Source: Bacteroidota bacterium
GTDB taxonomy: Bacteria; Bacteroidota; Bacteroidia; UBA8524
NCBI GenBank assembly: GCA_008933805.1
Contig: WBUH01000024.1
Location: forward strand, 1 to 49,063
Length of the DNA stretch: 49,063 nt
Direction of reading: 5' to 3'
The notes under the pieces are model-generated. The model saw only the letters and a list, made by a program, of their open reading frames with translations, made no database searches and was not told where the DNA came from. The position numbers were made by a program, and so were the translations under genes. Shown here piece by piece: positions 43,966 through 49,063 of this stretch. The first letter of the stretch is position 1. The number at the start of each line of letters is the position of its first letter.

Positions 43966-45033
43966 TTATTCAAAGTTGATATATTCACTATACCAATATA
44001 GAAGCATATCAACAGTCCCTAAAATTATTTTGTCCCATTGATAAGGAGTAAGCTCGAACTCCCTGTGGTTTGCCTTCAAATGAACAATACTGCATCTCAA
44101 GTCGTACAACCAATTGCTATTTGCTTTTGCCTGCCCGTCGATTGCTTGCGCAGCAATTTTTATCCGTTTTTTATATTCACCTGGTGTTTCCTCGAAGATT
44201 TTATTTAAAGTATTCCTTTCATTTGGTCTCCAATTCAAACTAAATTCGATCTTTTCTAAAAACTCTAACTTTGTTATACTACCTTTTTTAGAAAAAATAT
44301 TATTATATGGTTCATTAATATATACAATTTGATATAGCATTTCTATACATCTATATAAATCAAGAAATGCAAACTTAAATTGAAAGGATAACAAGGCCTG
44401 AATTATATTTTCATATTTAAGAATTTTTGAATCAAGTAAAACAAGATTTGATATTGCTTCTAAAGTATCGTTTGAAAATGGCAGGTTAATAAATTTTTTA
44501 TTTATTGACAGATAATGAGCAATTAACTGTTGATGTTTTCTTTGGTTTGTTGAATAAAGATATTGACCAGATATCTTCATTACAAAAATATTTGGAAAAA
44601 TCTTTAATAAATCATTTAGTTCATGTCCCTCATACCCTACAAGGTTCTTATGTTGAGATAAAATATTTTGCACCAATTGATCATTCGAAATGTTTTTTAA
44701 AACTGGTAATTCAAATTCATAAATAACTCCTACAAAAAGTCCAGGATTTAGTGAACAAGGCATTAAGGCTTGAGGTATATTGTCAGGGATAGAAAAACCA
44801 GTAACTACAAAATATTCATCGCCTTCAAATTCTGCTATTGAAAAAACCGCTTCTTGAGTTATTTTTAACCTATCTTTAAACTTAACCTCACATAACCATT
44901 TTTGATCAATATTATCTCCCCAAACCCATCTAGGATGATTAAAGGTATTATCATGATCATCAATACTTACATCAAACCTCATTTTTATGAGGTCAAATAA
45001 TAATTCGTTAGCTTTTTTTAATGATCGGCTCAT
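43966..45033 (-). CDS. HEPN-like protein with Rx4H motif
   Basis: A 355-residue, AT-rich soluble protein of no recognised family. Its C-terminal third looks helical and contains an Rx4H motif (Arg313-CSIV-His318 in YDLRCSIVHLKANH), the catalytic signature of HEPN ribonucleases common in toxins and anti-phage systems. The N-terminal 180 residues are alpha/beta. It begins three bases after the DGMQR-protein gene, so it is the second gene of that operon. HEPN assignment is by motif and position in a helical domain, so it is moderately sure; RNase activity is inferred. Confidence 0.7.
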   Translation of the reverse strand: MSRSLKKANELLFDLIKMRFDVSIDDHDNTFNHPRWVWGDNIDQKWLCEVKFKDRLKITQEAVFSIAEFEGDEYFVVTGFSIPDNIPQALMPCSLNPGLFVGVIYEFELPVLKNISNDQLVQNILSQHKNLVGYEGHELNDLLKIFPNIFVMKISGQYLYSTNQRKHQQLIAHYLSINKKFINLPFSNDTLEAISNLVLLDSKILKYENIIQALLSFQFKFAFLDLYRCIEMLYQIVYINEPYNNIFSKKGSITKLEFLEKIEFSLNWRPNERNTLNKIFEETPGEYKKRIKIAAQAIDGQAKANSNWLYDLRCSIVHLKANHREFELTPYQWDKIILGTVDMLLYWYSEYINFE

Positions 45034-45036
45034 TGA

Positions 45037-46248
45037 TTAATGAGATGAACGCCAGCAAGGAGTGAGTGTTTGCAATTGATTAGTATTAGCCAATTCAATA
45101 AATGTTTTAAATGATTTTAAGAAAAAATTCCTTTCAAATTCACCTACTTTTGAAGTTCTGACATTTAGCTGCTCATCAAGTGTTGGCAAATCAATCAGTT
45201 CAAATAATTCATTTTGAGTTTTACCGGATAAACTTTCTATGAATGTTGATATATTAAGCGTGACCTTATCAAATTTCCTTTTTTGTTCATCCTTTGAAAA
45301 CTCAACACCTGGTAATCCAAAAATTTCTTGAGATAAGGCAACAACTAATCCCGCTCTAGCCGGCTGTGAAGAAAAAATATTTTTACCTGACTTAAATTTA
45401 TTTAACTCTATATCTGTTGGATTGGTGTTTAACTCAGAAAAAGCTTGATCTAGATTAACTAAAAGTTTTGAAACCCCAAAAAACATCTTAGTAAATTCCT
45501 CATTACCACTGGTTTCAATTATATCTAACCTAGCAAACTCTTCTGCAAGTTCTTCTTGAATATCTATGTTAACTCTTTTAGCGCCAAAAAGCATGAATAA
45601 TTCAATAAACTGGCTAGCCTGATACTGTCCCCCTTTTGTTCTGCTAGTAGCTTCATCGGAAGTAAATAATTCTAATCCTGTCACATTGGATTCAAGTTCT
45701 TTTTTCAGCTGTGAAAAAACGACTTCTATTTGCCGTTTAATATTCCAAGGAATTTGACCTGAATTCAGCACAAGCATTCTGTATATTAGGCTATTCGTAG
45801 ACCTTGAAATCCACAACTCGAGTCTAATTTTTCTGTCTAAGTCTAATATATTGGATTGTTTCGCTTCAAACAATGCAGTAGTTCTTTGCATCCCATCAAT
45901 AATGCTTATTTGCTCCTCAATGTTAACCTCTTTAAGTAACGGAACTACTTTTGAACTAATCTCTTCTTCTAAAGTTTCAAATTGTTTATTTGATAGATTT
46001 AGACCTAAAACAATTGGAGGAATAACTGTTCCCCTTATCAAATCATCTATTAATCGTTTTCTTATTCTTTGAGCTGATTTTGTTTTAAGAGGGGAACGTT
46101 GTCCTTCTATACCTCCCTTGTTTTTATATACATCTTCAATAAAAATCAAATAGTCTTTAATTTGTGCTGTTAATAATACTGAATAACACTCTACTCTTGT
46201 ATCTTTTGAGTGATCAATATACGAGAACGCAACTTTTTCTTCTTGCAT
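45037..46248 (-). CDS. DGMQR-motif protein (DGQHR/ParB-like, DndB-related)
   Basis: A 403-residue, AT-rich cytoplasmic protein. IIDGMQRTTAL (about 116-126), preceded by RKRLIDDLIRGTVIPPIVLGL (about 63-83), matches the DGQHR/DUF262/ParB-like fold seen in DndB, GmrSD-type and other genome-defence proteins. The C-terminal 200 residues are helical and unfamiliar. First gene of a two-gene operon with the HEPN-like protein, three bases apart. Its promoter box TATCTTTG lies five bases before the ATG and is overlapped by a perfect palindrome, suggesting autoregulation. The base composition differs from the neighbouring icmF, consistent with transfer. Confidence 0.75.
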   Translation of the reverse strand: MQEEKVAFSYIDHSKDTRVECYSVLLTAQIKDYLIFIEDVYKNKGGIEGQRSPLKTKSAQRIRKRLIDDLIRGTVIPPIVLGLNLSNKQFETLEEEISSKVVPLLKEVNIEEQISIIDGMQRTTALFEAKQSNILDLDRKIRLELWISRSTNSLIYRMLVLNSGQIPWNIKRQIEVVFSQLKKELESNVTGLELFTSDEATSRTKGGQYQASQFIELFMLFGAKRVNIDIQEELAEEFARLDIIETSGNEEFTKMFFGVSKLLVNLDQAFSELNTNPTDIELNKFKSGKNIFSSQPARAGLVVALSQEIFGLPGVEFSKDEQKRKFDKVTLNISTFIESLSGKTQNELFELIDLPTLDEQLNVRTSKVGEFERNFFLKSFKTFIELANTNQLQTLTPCWRSSH

Positions 46249-46249
46249 A

Positions 46250-46271
46250 GTAACAAAGATAAATTTGTTAC
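46250..46271 (-). promoter_or_regulatory. Palindromic operator over the DGMQR operon promoter
   Basis: Perfect 8-bp inverted repeat GTAACAAA (46250-46257) and TTTGTTAC (46264-46271), six bases apart. It includes the exact -7 box TATCTTTG (46254-46261, minus strand), which ends five bases before the ATG at 46248. A bound dimer here would block transcription. The rest of 46249-46764 holds repeat cluster C and AT-rich sequence with no gene seen. Confidence 0.55.
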
Positions 46272-46409
46272 TATTTTATTTTGAAGAATTGTCATAAATA
46301 ATTTATCAAGGAACATGAACACCCATGTCATTTATTATAATATACTTATATAAAGAGCATTACAAAATATAAATTTATATAATCCTTGTATATTTTGACG
46401 AGAATTAAG

Positions 46410-46640
46410 TACCAGTTAACCCCTTCTCCAAATTGGAGAAAGACGAAGTTGGGCTGTGGTCGAAAGGCTGATTGCGGGGATGATGCCAAAACGCAAACGA
46501 CTTTAGTCATTGCGATAAAACCGTCTTTGGGTTTTGAAGCAATCTGTTTACACAGTCTCAAAGGGATTGCTTCTGACAGGCTGCGCAAGGCATCGCAATG
46601 CCGGGGGCTTGGTAAAGAAGATGTTCAGCCAATCCATATT
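46410..46640. repeat. Repeat cluster C
   Basis: A pair of inverted elements: GTCATTGCGATAAAACCGTC through GAAGCAATC (46506-46544) and GGGATTGCTTCTGACAGG through CGCAATGCC (46563-46602), able to form one long hairpin. Near-identical elements occur at 48377-48478. The preceding CCCCTTCTCCAAATTGGAGAA (about 46420) is another palindromic fragment. The block separates the DGMQR/HEPN operon from the nuclease-like gene. Confidence 0.8.
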
Positions 46641-46764
46641 TCGATTTTCAGTCACACTTACTAAAACTTGCACTCTAATATTTTTTTTAGTGCTAAATAC
46701 GTTTGTCTATTATTGTATTATTATGCGTTGGAAATAATATTTCAGAAACCTAAATAAAGTGGGA

Positions 46765-47241
46765 ATGGAAGACAATCTTAAGGATATGGAACCAAAGGAA
46801 TTGATGATACTCAATTCTAAAATAATGATTGAACTAAAGGAAAAACAGGTGATACGTACTAAAAACAATCCAATTGCAGATTATTGCGAATGGCTTGTGT
46901 CAAAAAAGTTTAACTGGAATTTACAAAAAAACTCAAATGCAGGTTTTGATATTATTGATAACGAAAATCTTAGGGTTCAAATTAAATGTAGAACATTGGA
47001 AAAAGGCAAGGGCACCCGACAATTAGGTGTAATTAGAAACCTTGATGGAGATACTTTCGATTACCTTATCGGTATTCTATTTAATGAACACATTGAAGTT
47101 GTTGAAGCATATCTGATTTCTAAACCTTTGATAATAAGGTACTCAAGATATAGTAAGCACCAAAACGGGCATATTTTATCACTAAAAGGTGAGTTGCTAA
47201 ATGATAAGGAACTGAAAAATATAACCAATGAATTGCAATAA
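46765..47241 (+). CDS. PD-(D/E)XK-like nuclease candidate (DUF6998-like)
   Basis: A 158-residue protein. NNPIADYCEWLVSKKF, NAGFDIIDNENLRVQIKCRTL and RQLGVIRNLDGDTFDYLIGI resemble DUF6998, a small family with a PD-(D/E)XK nuclease pattern: Glu42, Asp62 and Gln72-x-Lys74 (a QxK variant of ExK). The C-terminal strand region EAYLISK fits the fold. If active it would cut DNA, with specificity unknown. ATG 46765 is preferred to GTG 46759. It is followed by a small gene 17 bases away and flanked on both sides by repeat clusters. Confidence 0.7.
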   Translation: MEDNLKDMEPKELMILNSKIMIELKEKQVIRTKNNPIADYCEWLVSKKFNWNLQKNSNAGFDIIDNENLRVQIKCRTLEKGKGTRQLGVIRNLDGDTFDYLIGILFNEHIEVVEAYLISKPLIIRYSRYSKHQNGHILSLKGELLNDKELKNITNELQ

Positions 47242-47258
47242 ACACGTCATTTAATGCT

Positions 47259-47540
47259 ATGAATGTTAAAGAAGAGATACCTCATCCGAACCTTCGGGAT
47301 CATTTTATTCAATTTGGAACATCCACATGGACTGAAAATGAAGCCGAAGAGTATCAAACTGAATCAGTAAGAAGGGCAGTATATAATAATGGGAAATTTA
47401 GTCCTCATGGTTCAAGTGAAATCCCTATGGAGGATATGGTAATGTTGTTACGTGAATGTATAATAAGAAAAAAATTAAGCCGGTTGCAAATCCTGAAAAT
47501 GATCTTTTCTACTTTCTTTAAGTATAAAAAATCAAAATGA
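47259..47540 (+). CDS. Small hypothetical protein next to the nuclease-like gene
   Basis: A 93-residue protein with no recognised domain and a basic C-terminus (FFKYKKSK). It is probably co-transcribed with the PD-(D/E)XK-like gene 17 bases upstream. A partner or immunity role is possible but unproven. It ends at the edge of the large repeat array. Confidence 0.55.
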   Translation: MNVKEEIPHPNLRDHFIQFGTSTWTENEAEEYQTESVRRAVYNNGKFSPHGSSEIPMEDMVMLLRECIIRKKLSRLQILKMIFSTFFKYKKSK

Positions 47541-47544
47541 GGCA

Positions 47545-49063
47545 TTTGAGCGCGGTGCTGCTTTTGCCCTCATCCTGAACTATTTTAAATACGGTGAGCG
47601 TAACCCCTAAATCTCATAAAGGGGACTTTCGCCCAACGACGTACGAGTGCCAACGGCCTTGTGCGGTAGGTTCCACCTTCAGGGGGAAAGATAAAAGGGG
47701 CGAATCAGTTAATCAACAAGTCAACAAATCTGTAAATACCGACCACCCCCAGCCCCTCCTTTACCACGCACAAGTCCAACACAAGGAGGGGAGCCGCCCT
47801 GCAAGCCATTTACAGACGAACGAGATTAATAACCATTAACAAATAACCAACCCTTGAGCCTGTGCGGCTGCCAAGTCCCCCTCCTTCGGTGGGTTTGCGG
47901 GAAGGGTAAGGAGGGGTTAAAAACCATATTCGGGTTTTGACGCAACTCATTTGCATAGTTTCAAAGAGATTGCTTCTGCCAAGCTACGCAAGGCATAGCA
48001 ATGACGGGGTGGCGAGAAAATCAATAAATCTGCAAGTTAACAAATCTGTAAATACCGACCACCCCCGGCCCCTCCTTTACCATGCACAAGTCTTTCACAA
48101 GGAGGGGAGCCACCCTACAAGCCTTTTATAGACGCACGATTATTGGTAATTGACAGATTGTTTGAGGATGGTGAGCTTGTGCGGCTGCCAAGTCCCCCTC
48201 CTTCGGTGGGTTTGCGGGAAGGACAAGGAGGGGTTAGGGGTGGTTTCTTAACTCACCCCAGCTATTTACCCGACTTCGAGTGCTCAATTTCCCCCTCTCT
48301 ATGCAAAAGAGAGGGACGAAGTGATGAGCGTCGGGCTGTATGGTTATTCGAGGGTGAGTTAAAGGTTTTCGAATTTCGTCATTGCGATAAAACCGTCTTC
48401 GGGTTTAGAAGCAATCCGTTAGCATTGTTTCAAAGGGATTACTTCTGCCAAGCTGCGCAAGGCATCGCAATGACGGGGTGGCGAGAAAATTAGTAAATCT
48501 GCAAGTCAACAAATCTGTAAATACCGACCACCCCCAGCCCCTCCTTTACCACGCTCAAGTCCAACACAAGGAGGGGAGCCGCCCTGCAAGCCTTTTACAG
48601 ACGAACGATTATTGATAATGGATTGAATATTTGGAATTGGTGAGATTGTACGGCTGTTCCCCTCCTTCGGTGAGTTTGCGGGAAGGACAAGGAGGGGTTA
48701 GGGGTGGTTAAAAACCGTCTTTGACTTTATAAGCAACTCATTTGCATAGTCTCAAAGGGATTGCTTCTGCCAAGCTGCGCAAGGCATCGCAATGACGGGG
48801 TGGCGGAGACTACCCCTAAATCCCACTTCGACTACGCTCAGTACTGGCTCTAAAGTGGCTTTTGCCCAAATACGTACGAGTGCTGACGGGTTGTGCGTGG
48901 GTTTCCCCCTGCTAAGGGGGAATACAAGGGGGTGTCAGGCCTGTATGGGTGTTCGGCGTTAAAAGTCACACCTCCCTCAATCCCTCCTTACTCAAGGAGG
49001 GAAGTCGGCGCACTATCCAATGAACGGCGAGCGAGTTTGATTAGTTGTCGGCCATCATTGGGC
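47545..49063. repeat. Repeat array D: composite palindromic units
   Basis: About 1.5 kb without a credible gene, reaching the window end. Composite units recur. Block a, AACAAATCTGTAAATACCGA and onward through a CCCCTCCTT...AAGGAGGGG hairpin, starts at 47723, 48039 and 48508. Block b, CCCCTCCTTCGGTGGGTTTG or a near copy with a closing AAGGAGGGG, occurs near 47877, 48194 and 48658. Block c, GATTGCTTCTGCCAAGCT through GCAATGACGGGG, occurs at 47966-48009, 48435-48478 and 48757-48800. The order c-a-b is kept, with spacings between block a copies of 316 and 469 bases. The last 250 bases contain further fragments (CCTCCTTACTCAAGGAGG). Confidence 0.85.

Noticed and set aside
47594-48493. Short open frames in repeat array D
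   Set aside because: They run through the hairpin blocks (translations repeat the same PLLYHAQV-type strings) and reflect repeat sequence, not genes.
47723-48620. Possible CRISPR array
   Set aside because: The repeats are long, degenerate and unequally spaced (316 and 469 bases), there are no uniform spacers, and no cas gene is near.

Overview
The window looks like chromosomal DNA from a free-living member of the Bacteroidota. Four things point there: a type IX secretion sorting tail (36589-38097), a LytS/LytTR sensor-regulator pair, many DUF2306, TlpA-like and WG-repeat style genes, and repeated exact matches to the Bacteroidota -7 promoter box TAnnTTTG just upstream of genes and of both tRNAs. 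Start codons generally lack a Shine-Dalgarno sequence. I cannot place it below phylum from sequence alone.

Layout. 1-2040: an AAA/RepA-like ATPase and two AT-rich unknown genes, with related GTAACGTAAC hairpins after the ATPase and at the end of the second small gene. 2040-2740: a cluster of dispersed palindromic repeats. 2845-16175: mostly core or household genes: an OmpA-domain protein, a HEAT-repeat protein, an MbnP/MbnH-like pair (copper-associated lipoprotein plus di-haem oxidase), an alpha/beta hydrolase, a LysM-porin, MscL, a PhoR/PhoB-like two-component pair, a TlpA-like thioredoxin and gatB. 16300-29200: secreted and membrane proteins, two S9 peptidases, LytS/LytTR, two DUF2306-like membrane proteins and a WG-repeat lipoprotein. 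29207-33804: a stand-alone EF-G behind an apparent transcription attenuator, a short transcription unit (44-codon ORF or structured RNA), and tRNA-Pro(CGG) and tRNA-Thr(CGT) bracketing a MORN/DGHHK protein. 33808-39981: a DinB-like protein, free-methionine sulfoxide reductase, an MFS transporter with a duplicated 3' relic, a T9SS cargo protein and a three-gene operon. 40511-43900: fused acyl-CoA mutase icmF. 43966-47540: an AT-rich accessory block, with a two-gene operon (DGMQR-motif protein plus HEPN-like protein carrying Rx4H) under a promoter overlapped by a perfect palindrome, then a PD-(D/E)XK-like protein with a small partner. 47545-49063: a large array of composite palindromic repeats.

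The best candidate for an undescribed system is the operon 46248-43966 (DGMQR protein plus HEPN protein), possibly with the nuclease-like gene at 46765. It has the look of a defence or toxin module, but that function is inferred. Other points worth attention: the EF-G attenuator, the small transcription unit at 31484-31696, the MFS relic at 38164-38218, intrinsic terminators that overlap or abut the next start codon, and a pattern of promoters placed for leaderless mRNAs.
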